Shown here one piece after another: positions 1 through 8,736 of a DNA stretch of 64,000 bases. Position numbers and translations under genes: made by a program. This DNA comes from CAWAVN01 sp963825075 (GTDB lineage Bacteria > Planctomycetota > Planctomycetia > Planctomycetales > Planctomycetaceae): positions 1 to 64,000 of the forward strand of contig CAWGRX010000040.1 in the NCBI GenBank assembly GCA_963825075.1, given 5' to 3'. Under the pieces are notes generated by a model that did no database searches, had not been told where the DNA came from, and worked only from the letters and a program-made list of their open reading frames with translations. The first letter of the stretch is position 1. Each line of letters begins with the position of its first letter.

Positions 1-54
1 TGCCACCCAACCGCCGAGGTGCTTGTACTCCGCTTTTATGGCGGTGAAGCCTAG

Positions 55-68
55 CCCATGTTTGGGTT
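55..68. repeat. IS left terminal inverted repeat
   Basis: CCCATGTTTGGGTT, the inverted partner of 2025-2038. It lies 49 bases beyond the transposase stop. Confidence 0.75.
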
Positions 69-117
69 AGAGATTCGCAAATGCTTGTATACAAGTTCCG
101 AAAATGGCGATTAGTCA

Positions 118-1861
118 CTACAGGACCGTTTCTTGCCCTTCCGGTGGGGTTGGGGGGAGGCGGTCGGTGATGGGGAGGGCATTCAGCACTTGGCCCGCGT
201 GGGGAGAACCGCGGCTGGTGCCGCGGCGGGGTGGGCCGTCGGGAACGCGAAATTCCACCAGGCGGATCGTGGAGACCGCCTCCAAGGCAAATGCCGCCGA
301 GAAGTCCAAGCCCGCCTCGGTCAGTCGGCGTTCCAAGAGTCGCTCCAGCAGCAACGCCAGTGTGGCCACGAAAATATGACCTTCGATCCGCGCTTGAGTG
401 CGGTGGTGGATCGGCCGCAGGTCGATCACGTCTTTCAAATGGCGAAAGCCCCGCTCGACTTCCATCAGATCTTTGTATTGAGCGACCGCATCGAGGGCCG
501 TGATGCCCGCTTCGCTGGTGGCAATCACATACCGCCCTTCCAGCCGACGTTCGCGCGGCAAATGCGTGGGATGTTCGAAGAACTCAAACGCACCGTCGTC
601 TTGCAATCGCCAGGCGTAATATCTCGATCCATGATTCCGCGAAAGGATGCGGCCGGCCGCCTCCCCGATCTTGTCGCGTTGGACCAATCGGCCCGCCGCG
701 ACCCGCGCTTGCAACCGCTCGAACGCCGCGCGGGTTTTCTCCATCGACCGCTCGCGCTGGGCTTGTTCGTACTGCCGGCGTTCTTCCGAATCGATCACGA
801 ACACCCGCAGGCCCTCTTCACCCGACTCGACTTCCTGCACTTTGGTTTGAGGCGGTGACTTTTTCTCGCGCCGTGAGGCCCACCGGACACGTCTCCCATT
901 TCGTTTCATCCAACGACTCCAGCCAACCGTCCAACTGCGGATTCCGCCGGCGCTTGAGGCCCATCAAAAAGCCCTGCTCGCGGTCTTGGATCTGCGTCTT
1001 TGTCCCTTCCGTCACCATGCCGCGATCGCCCACGAACACCACCCGCTCAAAGCCGAACCGGGTTTTGAGATCTTCAAGCACCTCATCCACGGTGCTTGCA
1101 TCTTTGCGGTTCCCGGCGAACACGTGATGCGCGATCGGCCAGCCCGCCACCATCACCACGCCCACCAAGACCTGCACGTTCTGCGGCTTGCCATCGCGGC
1201 TGTAGCCATACCGGGCGATCTCGGGATCTCCCGCCCCTTCAAAGTACGTGCTCGTCAAATCGTAAAGCACAAACTCCGGCTTGAAGTGAAACAGATCCCG
1301 CAAGCGATGAAACAGATCGACCTCGATGTCGTCCTTGGCCGCGATCAACCGATCCAGCGTGCGATACCAGGCCTCCAACTGGCGATGATGCACCCGCACG
1401 CGGCCGCGCTGATGCCAGTGCGGCACGAACCGCCGGCCATCCCGCGTACAAACGTAATCGGTTTCCAGCCAGCCGGCCAAACCGTGTTCGCTCTTGGGCC
1501 GGATCAAGCGGTTGGCCAACAGCGCAAACGCGCGGTCGGTGTAAGACACCTGACCTCGCGACCGGCCCAGCCGCCGATCGAAGATCCCCCACAAGCCCAA
1601 CTCCTCGAAGAGCGCCCGCACGACAAGCACCGGCCCCCAAGTGGAAGCATCGAGAATTTCCTCTTCACCCGGCCCTGCCGGTTCTTCGCCCAAGAGCAAC
1701 CGCCGAAGCCCCGGCAAGACTTCGAGGAGCACATCTTTGCGTCCCAACTCGGCCACGGTGCGCTGCTTGACCTTGCCGTCTTCGCGAAAGGACTCCACGA
1801 CGCGAACATATTCGTTCACGCTGCCGTTGGAGGAGGGGACTTTGACCAGGCGGACATACAT
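118..1861 (-). pseudogene. IS1634-like transposase, frameshifted
   Basis: DDE transposase that would move the surrounding IS. The N-terminal part starts at ATG 1861 (MYVRLVKVPSSNGS) and carries the conserved stretches LYDLTSTYFEG and FVGDRGMVT expected around the catalytic acids. The C-terminal part, in another frame, carries the YKDLMEVERGFRHLKD block typical of the family. The two frames meet near 860, where the reverse strand reads GAGAAAAAGTC. Removing one A from the run of five restores REKSPPQ and joins them. The shift needed is +1 (one extra base), not the -1 slippage some IS elements use, so this is an indel (mutation or sequencing error) rather than programmed frameshifting. The intact protein would be about 580 residues. 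Confidence 0.85.
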
Positions 1862-1943
1862 GCCGAATAGTATCACGACATGTGACCCAGCAATCAAGTT
1901 TTATTTTTCAATATTTTGAAAAAACTTCAACGATTTTGTATCA

Positions 1944-2333
1944 CTACGTTTTCCCGCCCGCGAAGCAAAAAACCTGCAAAAACAAGGCCTTTTTGCCACT
2001 CCCGCCCCGAAAAAACTTGGAGAAAACCCAAACATGGGTTAACAAAGTCGGAATGAAGAGAATCGAAACGAAGGGCTTATATTGGTAAAGTTCCATCTCC
2101 CACCATTGAGGATTCCCATCAATCGTGCGGAAGGAACCCACAATCGCCAGAGCAATGCTGCATAGACTCATCAACCAAGCAACGCAGGTAATCTCGATCG
2201 CAGTTTGATAATCCCTTCGCCTGAAGAGAAAGTAGTACCCCACAAGAAACACAAGAATCGCCACCAATCCCCAGAAGCCGCCGAATGCCACCAAATGATA
2301 AAACAGATAGTCCAATATTCTCGACATCGGCAA
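1944..2333 (-). pseudogene. Small membrane protein truncated by the IS
   Basis: Hypothetical integral membrane protein with hydrophobic segments at about residues 15-37, 46-66 and 88-100. The first ~97 residues are native sequence. From 2041 downward the frame runs into the right end of the IS, so the residues after FIPTLL are encoded by the mobile element and the real C-terminus is lost. It starts 5 bp after the stop of the TIGR00300 gene on the same strand and was probably its downstream operon partner. On the far side of the IS (51 down to 1) an open frame on the same strand reads GFTAIKAEYKHLGGWVA; it could be the severed C-terminus, but this is unproven. Family not recognised. Confidence 0.6.
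2025..2038. repeat. IS right terminal inverted repeat
   Basis: AACCCAAACATGGG, the exact inverted partner of 55-68. It lies about 165 bases upstream of the transposase start. That leader probably holds the transposase promoter. Confidence 0.75.
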
Positions 2334-2338
2334 TTGCC

Positions 2339-3616
2339 TCAGTGGGTTCGCAGTTCATCCACCAGCACGCGCAAGAAGGGTTCCACGTCGGTGACCAAGC
2401 CCACCGTTTGAAAGGTGCCGCGGTCGGCGAGTTTGGTGACGGTGGCGGGGTTGATGTCCACGCACACGACCTTCACGCGGGCGGGAAGCAGGTTGCCGAC
2501 GGCGATCGAATGTAGCGTGGTGGCGATCATCAAGGCGAACGTCACGCCCTGGCTTTTTTCCCGCATTTGCCGTTGGGCTTCGATCACATCGGTGACCACG
2601 TCCGGCAGCGGGCCATCGTCGCGGATGCTGCCCGCGAGCAAAAACGGCACGTTGTTCTTCACGCACTCGTACATGATGCCGCTTTGGAGGACGCCTTGTT
2701 CGACGGCGTTTTGGATGCTCCCCAACCGTCGGATGCGGTTGATGGAGCGGAGGTGGTGTTCGTGGCCTTCGTCGATCGAGCCGCCGTGCGACATGGAAAT
2801 GCCCAGACTGGTATCGAAGAACGACTGCTCGATGTCGTGCGTCGCGAGGGCGTTGCCGGCGAACAGCACGTTGACGTAGCCGGTTTTGATGAGCCAACTG
2901 AGATGCTCCCGGCTGCCGGTGTGAACGACGGCGGGGCCGGCGACCAGCAGGATTTTGCCTCGGCCTTCCTGTTTGGCCTGCCGCATGGCGTGGGCGATTT
3001 CGCGGACGGTCACGCCTTTGGGTTTTTCGCTGGAGACGGTGCTGTGCATAAAGCTGAAGGCATCCCGCGAGCCGGCGGCCCGGTCGCGTTCGGTCGGTTT
3101 GACCCGCGTCCCCGACCGGCCGATGACGATCAAATCGCCTTTTCGGACGTCCGACATGGGCACGCACTCGGCGGTGTTTTGGTCCGGGTTCACGCGGATG
3201 CCGCAGTCCATTTCCTGCTTCGCCACAGGAACCCACTCGCCGCCCAAGCGGATTTCCGTGTCCTGGTTGGTAGTGGCGTAAAAGCGTTCGGGAAACGTGC
3301 CCGCGATGTCGGCGGGTTCGAGCAGGCAGTCCTGGGGGTTGGTGGACATCGCCCCGTGATGGCCGATCTCATCGAGGATTTCCTCGAGAAGTTCCGCCGA
3401 CGGAGCGGAGACCAGCACCCGCGCAAAACTGGGATCTTTCCGCCCCTGCCCAATCCGCACATCGCTCAAATCGAACGACCCGCCCATCGCAATGATTTCA
3501 TCGAGCACCTTGGGCAGAATCAAACTGTCGATAATGTGCCCGGAGAGTTCCACTTCTTCGCGAAACGGAAAATCGGCGGGGCGGGGTTTCGGATCGGACT
3601 GGCGGGCATCGCTCAT
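2339..3616 (-). CDS. TIGR00300 family protein (ornithine cyclodeaminase-related, LOR/SDH region)
   Basis: A 425-residue cytosolic protein of the TIGR00300 family, the conserved LOR/SDH region that also forms the C-terminal half of the arginine-catabolic enzyme AgrE/ArgZ. Archaeal members act as an alternative ornithine cyclodeaminase (ornithine to proline plus ammonia). Seen here: the N-terminal block GHIIDSLILPKVLDEI, the family core SCGIRVNPDQN-like segment (DCGIRVNPDQNTAE), and a C-terminal Rossmann-like half with GKILLVAGPAVVHTG and FAGNALATHDIE. ATG 3616 is preferred because the longer frame would overlap the XRE gene start region, and GAAGGGA lies just upstream. The agmatine-degrading pair at 5211-7162 supports a role in arginine/ornithine metabolism, but they are not one operon. 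Exact substrate is inferred. Confidence 0.8.
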   Translation of the reverse strand: MSDARQSDPKPRPADFPFREEVELSGHIIDSLILPKVLDEIIAMGGSFDLSDVRIGQGRKDPSFARVLVSAPSAELLEEILDEIGHHGAMSTNPQDCLLEPADIAGTFPERFYATTNQDTEIRLGGEWVPVAKQEMDCGIRVNPDQNTAECVPMSDVRKGDLIVIGRSGTRVKPTERDRAAGSRDAFSFMHSTVSSEKPKGVTVREIAHAMRQAKQEGRGKILLVAGPAVVHTGSREHLSWLIKTGYVNVLFAGNALATHDIEQSFFDTSLGISMSHGGSIDEGHEHHLRSINRIRRLGSIQNAVEQGVLQSGIMYECVKNNVPFLLAGSIRDDGPLPDVVTDVIEAQRQMREKSQGVTFALMIATTLHSIAVGNLLPARVKVVCVDINPATVTKLADRGTFQTVGLVTDVEPFLRVLVDELRTH

Positions 3617-3692
3617 CAGGACATCCCTTCGTCGGCGGACGGAATCTTCAGCGGAACACTGCTGGAATTCTACGCCCCGCGCCTCCCGTCGG

Positions 3693-4274
3693 CTAGAGAC
3701 GTTGCGGGATGTCCCCAAGCGTCGATTCCATGTTTTTCTCGCTCGGCTCATCGACATACATGTCGATTTTCAAATAAGGTTCTCCGGTATCCGGATCGCA
3801 GGGCAATTCTTCAGAGGCAAGCTGGAGCAGATTCAGTTGATTGAAGAGAACCTCATTAAAAGTTTTGACGACGCCTTGCGCGATCGATTCATCATTTTCC
3901 GCCAATTCCGCCATGCGGCAAAGTTCGCGATGAATCGCAAAGGCATGGGACTTGATGCGATCCAGACCCGTGAGACCTCGTTTCGAAAATCCCACGTGCA
4001 AGTCTCGATCCATTGCCCGCGCGTAGGCTTCCAGTTCGCAGATTCGCAGTTCGCCGTCCTCGCCGTTCTCAATCTTGGACACCCGGCTCTGCGAACAATC
4101 GAGCTTTTCAGCGATCTCGGCTTGCGAGATCCCCTTGGCCGTGCGCATCGCATGCAAAGCCTTCACCAGGCGGCGATTTGAAATCTGTTCTTCGAGTGCC
4201 CGGTTAAAAGTCTCATCGTCCGAGATGTCGCGAATCATCTCCCGAACGGAGGCGTACTGCGGAGTTTTAGGCAT
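3693..4274 (-). CDS. XRE-family helix-turn-helix transcriptional regulator
   Basis: A 193-residue DNA-binding protein. The HTH_3 domain spans about residues 36-92: ALHAMRTAKGISQAEIAEKLDCSQSRVSKIENGED is the classic Cro/C1 layout with recognition helix QSRVSKIE. The helical C-terminal region (100-193) has no recognised ligand domain; it could dimerise. GAGGATCC precedes ATG 4274. The gene lies 76 bp upstream of the TIGR00300 gene on the same strand and could regulate it, or it could be a solitary antitoxin-type regulator, since no toxin gene is adjacent. Confidence 0.85.
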   Translation of the reverse strand: MPKTPQYASVREMIRDISDDETFNRALEEQISNRRLVKALHAMRTAKGISQAEIAEKLDCSQSRVSKIENGEDGELRICELEAYARAMDRDLHVGFSKRGLTGLDRIKSHAFAIHRELCRMAELAENDESIAQGVVKTFNEVLFNQLNLLQLASEELPCDPDTGEPYLKIDMYVDEPSEKNMESTLGDIPQRL

Positions 4275-4455
4275 AGGATCCTCGGCCGCGGTCGATTGAT
4301 CGCGGAAACGTGTCTAGGGATGGACAGCCTTCAATGGGGCCGCGGTCTTGTTCGTTAGGGCTCCCGCAGCCCGAAACTTTTTTGCCAATCTATGGCGTTA
4401 CTTAAAAACATCCGGCTTCAATGGGGCTACAACCTGCTTGAAAAGAGGTGTAGAA

Positions 4456-4946
4456 TTAAGGGATTATGCGGATGTTTTTTTCGTGCACGTCGGAATAGTA
4501 AATTCCAATGTGCCTCAGAGCGCATCCAAAAGTCTTACAACCTCTGGCCAATGAGAACCAAACAAACGCTGCTTTTCGGAAATCCAAGTGGGATCTTCCG
4601 CACCAAACCCCGGTGAGGGTTGATCGAGCGTCGCTGCAGCAAAGTCAAGAATATAAGGTGGCTTGACATAAGACAGTTCCAACACAAACAAATTTTTGTC
4701 ATAATGAATTAGAGCGGGAATTTGAAAGCCTTGTAACATATCAAGCTGATGGCTTTGCAGCCGCTGGTACACCACAACTTCGTTTTGAAATTCACTTTCA
4801 TAGCGAAACACTTTCAAGATGTTGTCTTCGCTGGTTTGCCAGACAAAACCATCGATTCCATAACCCCGTAGCTCAGCTATGCCAATCCCGCGTTGCTGGC
4901 AAAATGCATCGCGACGGACAGCAACATCAGAAGGAATCTCGACCAT
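4456..4946 (-). CDS. Small protein-kinase-like protein, frameshifted near its catalytic loop
   Basis: The uninterrupted frame (4946 or GTG 4979 down to 4515) has a kinase N-lobe look: GIDGFVWQTSEDNILKVFR (a lysine-bearing strand), then QNEVVVYQRLQ and LFVLELSYVKPPY. It stops at LLDAL, exactly where a catalytic loop is expected. Reading on in another frame from about 4511 gives HIGIYYSDVHEKNIRIIP then a stop at 4456, which matches a short kinase catalytic loop (D-V-H-x-x-N). One missing base near 4512 explains both. Restored length is about 164 residues; the usual C-lobe and DFG motif are absent, as in compact kinase-like phosphotransferases. ATG 4946 has GGAGG 11 bases upstream and overlaps the start codon of the divergent gene at 4945. 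Substrate unknown. Confidence 0.6.
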
Positions 4947-5190
4947 GTCAAACGAAACCTCCGTAGACCGTTTCTCCACCGTGGCTGATTTCGAATTAAT
5001 AACAGGCGGACAGTCCTATGATGTGGTACAGGTCGCTTCGAGTTTTCTAATTCTTAAAACCCAACAATTCATTCCACCAGGCGATGCCGAACTTATCATT
5101 CGGGTTGAAGATGAGGTCATCCGGCGACAGATTGCTCTGCCTGAAGGATCCAAGACGGAAATGCGACGCGTTCCCATCCTGCGCTATTAG
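4945..5190 (+). CDS. Hypothetical 81-residue protein, head-to-head with the kinase-like gene
   Basis: Family not recognised. The 81 residues begin MSNETSVDRFSTVADFELI and contain an alternating hydrophobic/acidic beta-rich stretch (SFLILKTQQFIPPGDAELII) and a basic C-terminus, suggesting a small all-beta cytosolic protein. AGAAGGA lies 10 bases before ATG 4945, which fixes the start within a longer frame. The start codon overlaps that of the reverse-strand kinase-like gene, so the two mRNAs must overlap at their 5' ends. No signal peptide or membrane segment. It is either a partner of the kinase-like protein or an unrelated neighbour. Confidence 0.6.
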   Translation: MSNETSVDRFSTVADFELITGGQSYDVVQVASSFLILKTQQFIPPGDAELIIRVEDEVIRRQIALPEGSKTEMRRVPILRY

Positions 5191-5210
5191 CGGAAAAACA
5201 TTCCAACGGC

Positions 5211-6266
5211 TTATTCATCCGCCGGCACTTGTTGGGTCAGGCAGTGAAAAGCCCCCAGGCCCCAGATCAGGTCGGTGCAATCGATGCCGATGACTCGGCG
5301 GTCGGGGAAGAGGGATTCGAAGATCTCGCGGGCCTCGGCATCAGCGGGGCCGCCGTAGAATGGAAGCAGGACGATTTCGTTGGCGATGTAGAAATTCGCA
5401 TAGCTCGCCGGCAGGCGTTCGCCTTCGTATTCCACCGGCTGCGGCATGGGGAGTTCGACGATGTTGAGCGGATTGTCGCCGGGCAGTCGAAATGTCTTCA
5501 AACGATCGAGGTTTTGCTGGAGCGGCTCGTAGTTTTCATCATTGGGGTTTCGTTCGACCGCCGTGACCACGGTGGTGGGACCCACAAAGCGGGTGATGTC
5601 GTCGATGTGTCCGTCGGTGTCGTCGCCGATGATCCCTTCGCCCAGCCAGAGGATTTGCTCGACTCCCAAATGGTCTTTGAGAAGCTGTTCGATTTGTTCT
5701 TTTGACAGGTCCGGGTTGCGGTTGGGGTTGAGCAAACAGGATTCCGTGGTGAGCAGCGTGCCTTCGCCGTTGGTATCGATCGAGCCGCCTTCCAAGACCC
5801 AGGGAATTTCGAGCCGGGGCACCTTGAGAAAATCGGCCATGCCCGCGGGCACGCGGTTGTCCAGATCGTAGGGCGGATATTTGTCGCCCCAAGCGTTGTA
5901 CTTCCAATCGAGGGCACAGAGCTTTGGCGATTCGCCGCGTTTCACAAAAATCGCCCCGTGATCCCGGCACCAGGCATCGTTGGTGGGGATGCGATGAAAC
6001 ACCACTTTTCCCAACCGGTCTTGCTCGGCCAAAAGCCGGCGGGCCTCGGCTTCCATCTTGTCGTCGTTGACATTGACGTGCACGGTTTCCGACCGCGACA
6101 GCTCGGCCACCATCCGGGCGAAGACCGGTTTGATCGATTCGATCTTGCCGGGCCAGGAGGCTTCCTTATGAGGCCACGACACCCACGTCGCCTGGTGCGG
6201 TTCCCACTCGGCGGGCATGCGGTAGCCCTGTTCCCGCGGCGTTTTTTCTTCCGATTGCGTCGTCAC
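5211..6266 (-). CDS. aguA: Agmatine deiminase
   Basis: Agmatine + water to N-carbamoylputrescine + ammonia; first step of the agmatine deiminase route to putrescine; cytosolic guanidino-modifying enzyme of the PAD_porph family. Of 351 residues, WEPHQATWVSWPH (21-33) begins the domain, NDAWCRDHG (96-104) and EGGSIDTNGEGTLLT carry substrate-binding acids, GDDTDGHIDDITRF carries the catalytic His, and GAFHC near the end carries the nucleophile (Cys342). The start is GTG 6266: its GTGA overlaps the TGA stop of the upstream amidase gene by 4 bases, implying translational coupling. Together the pair converts agmatine to putrescine, CO2 and ammonia. Confidence 0.95.
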   Translation of the reverse strand: MTTQSEEKTPREQGYRMPAEWEPHQATWVSWPHKEASWPGKIESIKPVFARMVAELSRSETVHVNVNDDKMEAEARRLLAEQDRLGKVVFHRIPTNDAWCRDHGAIFVKRGESPKLCALDWKYNAWGDKYPPYDLDNRVPAGMADFLKVPRLEIPWVLEGGSIDTNGEGTLLTTESCLLNPNRNPDLSKEQIEQLLKDHLGVEQILWLGEGIIGDDTDGHIDDITRFVGPTTVVTAVERNPNDENYEPLQQNLDRLKTFRLPGDNPLNIVELPMPQPVEYEGERLPASYANFYIANEIVLLPFYGGPADAEAREIFESLFPDRRVIGIDCTDLIWGLGAFHCLTQQVPADE

Positions 6267-7162
6267 GATCCCGGCCCTTCGTCCAAATATCGCCGGGTCA
6301 ACTCGCCGTAGGCATCGATCCGCCGATCCCGCAGGAAGGGCCAATGGGTCCGGCTGACATCGAGCTGCCCGAGGTCCAGTTCCTGAATCAGCACCTCTTC
6401 GCTCTGGGCCCCGGCTCGGGAGAGAATTTCTCCCGTCGGACTCACATGAAAACTTTGGCCCCAAAACTCGATCCCGCCGCCGGCTTCGCCTTCGTGTCCA
6501 GAGCGGTTGGCCGCGCACACGAAGCAGCCGTTGGCGACGGCGTGCGAGCGCTGGATGAGTTCCCAACTGTCGTGCTGGGCCTCGCCGTGTTCGGTTTTTT
6601 CGGAGGGATGCCAGCCGATGGCCGTCGGATAAAACAGCAGGTCCGCCCCGCGCATGGCGGTGAGGCGGGCGGCTTCGGGGAACCATTGGTCCCAACAAAT
6701 CAGCACGCCCACGCGGGCGTACCGCGTCTCGAACACCTTGAAGCCCAAATCGCCCGGCGTGAAATAGAACTTCTCGTAAAACAGCGGATCGTCGGGAATG
6801 TGCATCTTGCGGTACTTGCCGAGGTATTTTCCATCGGCATCCAACACCGCGGCCGTGTTGTGATACAGCCCTTCCGCCCGCTTCTCGAACAAGCTGGCGA
6901 CGAGCACAATCTGCAACTCCGCCGCGAGCTTTGACAACCGCTCGGTGCTGGGGCCGGGAATCGGCTCGGCCCATTGGAAGTTCGCATGGTCTTCCGACTG
7001 GCAGAAATACTGCGTGCGGAAGAGTTCCGGCAGGCAAACGATCTTCGCCCCCTCCGCCGCCGACTTGCGGACGAGCGACACCGCCTTTTCAAAATTCTGC
7101 TCCGCGTCGGTGCCCATCCGCATCTGCACCAAACCCACGGCGACCGTCTTACGTTCCGGCAT
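6263..7162 (-). CDS. aguB: N-carbamoylputrescine amidase
   Basis: Hydrolyses N-carbamoylputrescine to putrescine, CO2 and ammonia. A 299-residue nitrilase-superfamily protein with the complete catalytic triad: Glu46 (CLPELF), Lys119 (KYRKMHIPDD) and Cys156 (VLICWDQWFPE). Close to full family length. The family signature YFTPGDLGFKVFET is present, as is the C-terminal THWPFLRDRRID seen in AguB. First gene of the aguB-aguA operon; its stop overlaps the aguA GTG start. Confidence 0.95.
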   Translation of the reverse strand: MPERKTVAVGLVQMRMGTDAEQNFEKAVSLVRKSAAEGAKIVCLPELFRTQYFCQSEDHANFQWAEPIPGPSTERLSKLAAELQIVLVASLFEKRAEGLYHNTAAVLDADGKYLGKYRKMHIPDDPLFYEKFYFTPGDLGFKVFETRYARVGVLICWDQWFPEAARLTAMRGADLLFYPTAIGWHPSEKTEHGEAQHDSWELIQRSHAVANGCFVCAANRSGHEGEAGGGIEFWGQSFHVSPTGEILSRAGAQSEEVLIQELDLGQLDVSRTHWPFLRDRRIDAYGELTRRYLDEGPGS

Positions 7163-7540
7163 TTTCTGTCAAACCCTCAACCTTTGTAGGGTCCGCTGTG
7201 CGGACCAATTGAAACTCATTCATGAACCCGGTTAGGTCCGCATAGGGAACCCGACGGAAACTGGCTTTTCTGAGAATTGGAAACCGCGGATCACACGGAT
7301 GCCCGCGGATGGATTGCGATCCCGCGACCCTCCGCGTGATCCGCGGTCAGTCCCTTTGTTTTCCACGCCGCCCGTCCTTATCCGTAAGATTCGTATTATC
7401 CGTGGTTCCATTCTTTTGATGACGGCGGATGGCGTCCTCAAAAATCCGCGGTCCGCTTGTGATCCAAGGGCGATTGCGGTTCAATCATCTGAGTGAACTA
7501 TCAAAAGTCAATATGTCCGAATCATTTTTGAGGTGACTTC
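7163..7540. other. Intergenic region with CCGCGGAT repeat arms
   Basis: 378 bases without a convincing gene. It holds several copies of a CCGCGGAT-type word in both orientations (7284-7298, 7304-7311, 7332-7346, about 7449-7456). The remainder shows nothing recognisable; the DUF1080 locus promoter is presumably here. Confidence 0.5.
7284..7346. repeat. Inverted repeat, CCGCGGATCAC arms
   Basis: CCGCGGATCACACGG (7284-7298) pairs with CCGCGTGATCCGCGG (7332-7346) with one mismatch, leaving a 33-base loop. It resembles degenerate dispersed intergenic repeats rather than a terminator, since no T-run follows. Confidence 0.6.
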
Positions 7541-8640
7541 ATGAAAATCAGCATGCATCGATTCCTGGCCGGCGGCTGTTTGGCCGTTCTTTGCGGTTTG
7601 GGGGCAAGTTTGGCGACCGCGGCGGATGGCGTGTGGACCGATCCCAAAGACTCCACATTGCCGAAAGATTTTCAAATCCAAGGCGAGTATGTGGGTGAAC
7701 TCGTACGTGATGGCAATATGGTGAAGGTGGGAGCCCAGGTAATCGCTTTGGGAAAAGGGGCTTTCCAGGCTGTTCTCTATCGGGGCGGTCTGCCCGGTGG
7801 GGGGTGGAACGGCGAACACAAAGAACTACTAGCGGGGAAAATCAAGGAGGACGGGTCGGCGGAATTCAACTTGGCCAGGGGAAAACGAAAATATCTGGCC
7901 CAATCGCCCGACGAATTCTCGGCCACGTCAGACTTTCAACAACCGCCTGAAGAAGCGTCAGCCACCGCGGTCGATTCGAGATGGCAAGATGACCGGGAAA
8001 ACTGTTCGGTGAAATTGAGCGAAATTTCCAACTCAAAAAAACCGAACGCAGATCGACACGATGGGCAAGAAGCCGCCCGAAGGCGCGATCGTGCTCTTCA
8101 ACGGCAAGAACACCGACCATTGGACCGGCGGGCAGGTTGGATGAGAAGACGCATCTACTTAACACCGATGGGCACGACATTCTCACCAAGCAGAAGTTTA
8201 ACGACTACACGATGCACCTCGAGTTTCTCTTGCCCTTCCGCCCGGACGCCCGCGGGCAGGGCCGGGGCAACAGCGGGTTCTATCAGGTCGATCAATACGA
8301 AGTGCAGATTTTGGATTCCTTCGGGCTCGAAGGCAAAAACAACGAGTGCGGCGGCGTGTATCAGTTCGCCGCCCCCAAAGTCAACATGTGCCTGCCGCCT
8401 TTGGTTTGGCAAACCTACGACGTGGAGTTTACCAACGCCAAGACCGACGAGAACGGCAAAGTCACCGCGCCGGCGAAATTGACCCTCAAACACAACGGCG
8501 TTATCGTCCACAAGGACCTGGATCTCCAACGCAAGACCGGCGGCTCGCGGCCCGACCCCATCGGCACGCCTGGCCCCATCAAACTCCAAGGCCACGGCAA
8601 CCCGCTGCAGTTCCGCAACATCTGGATCGTGGAAAAGTAA
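7541..8640 (+). pseudogene. Secreted 3-keto-disaccharide hydrolase (DUF1080), multiply frameshifted
   Basis: PF06439 family, in planctomycetes usually an exported carbohydrate-active protein. The N-terminus has a signal peptide (MKISMHRFLAGG..., cleavage after ATAA) and a pre-domain with TLPKDFQIQGEYVGEL and KVGAQVIALGKGAFQAVLY. The DUF1080 domain is split over frames: PEGAIVLFNGKNTDHWTGGQV lies at about 8078-8138 in one frame, and NTDGHDILTKQKF through the end (HGNPLQFRNIWIVEK) in a second from about 8139. Between 7950 and 8070 the linking sequence also changes frame (DGKMTGKTVR and KFPTQKNRTQ are seen out of frame with the start). At least three indels are needed to restore one ORF, so this copy is either decayed or poorly sequenced. 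GAGGTGACTTC precedes ATG 7541. Confidence 0.8.
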
Positions 8641-8664
8641 GAAAGCGGAAGGCGGAGTGCCAAG

Positions 8665-8698
8665 AGCGGAGAGCCGGAAAAGGGCTCCGTTCTCCGCT
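8665..8698. repeat. Hairpin after the DUF1080 locus
   Basis: AGCGGAGA (8665-8672) pairs with TCTCCGCT (8691-8698), with an inner GCC/GGC pair. No clear T-run follows. A similar word (AGCGGAGAGCCGG) recurs near 16823, so this may be a dispersed repeat rather than a terminator. Confidence 0.45.
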
Positions 8699-8736
8699 GT
8701 TGGCAGTTTAAAATCACACCCATCGGAGCCTGATTT

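Larger units (their letters stand above)
52..2041 (-). mobile_element. IS1634-family insertion sequence
   Basis: An element of about 1.99 kb that contains one transposase locus and is bounded by inverted repeats. The 14-base core CCCATGTTTGGGTT lies at 55-68 and its reverse complement at 2025-2038; two of the next three outer bases also match. Length and transposase type fit the IS1634 group of IS4-like (DDE) elements. No target-site duplication is obvious between the left flank (ending at 51) and the right flank (starting at 2042), so the exact ends are uncertain by a few bases. The right end cuts into a reverse-strand membrane-protein frame that starts at 2333. Confidence 0.85.

Noticed and set aside
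840..880. Programmed frameshifting in the transposase
   Set aside because: The shift needed is +1 net at an A5 run, whereas IS elements with programmed slippage use -1. Similar one-base breaks occur in ordinary genes here.
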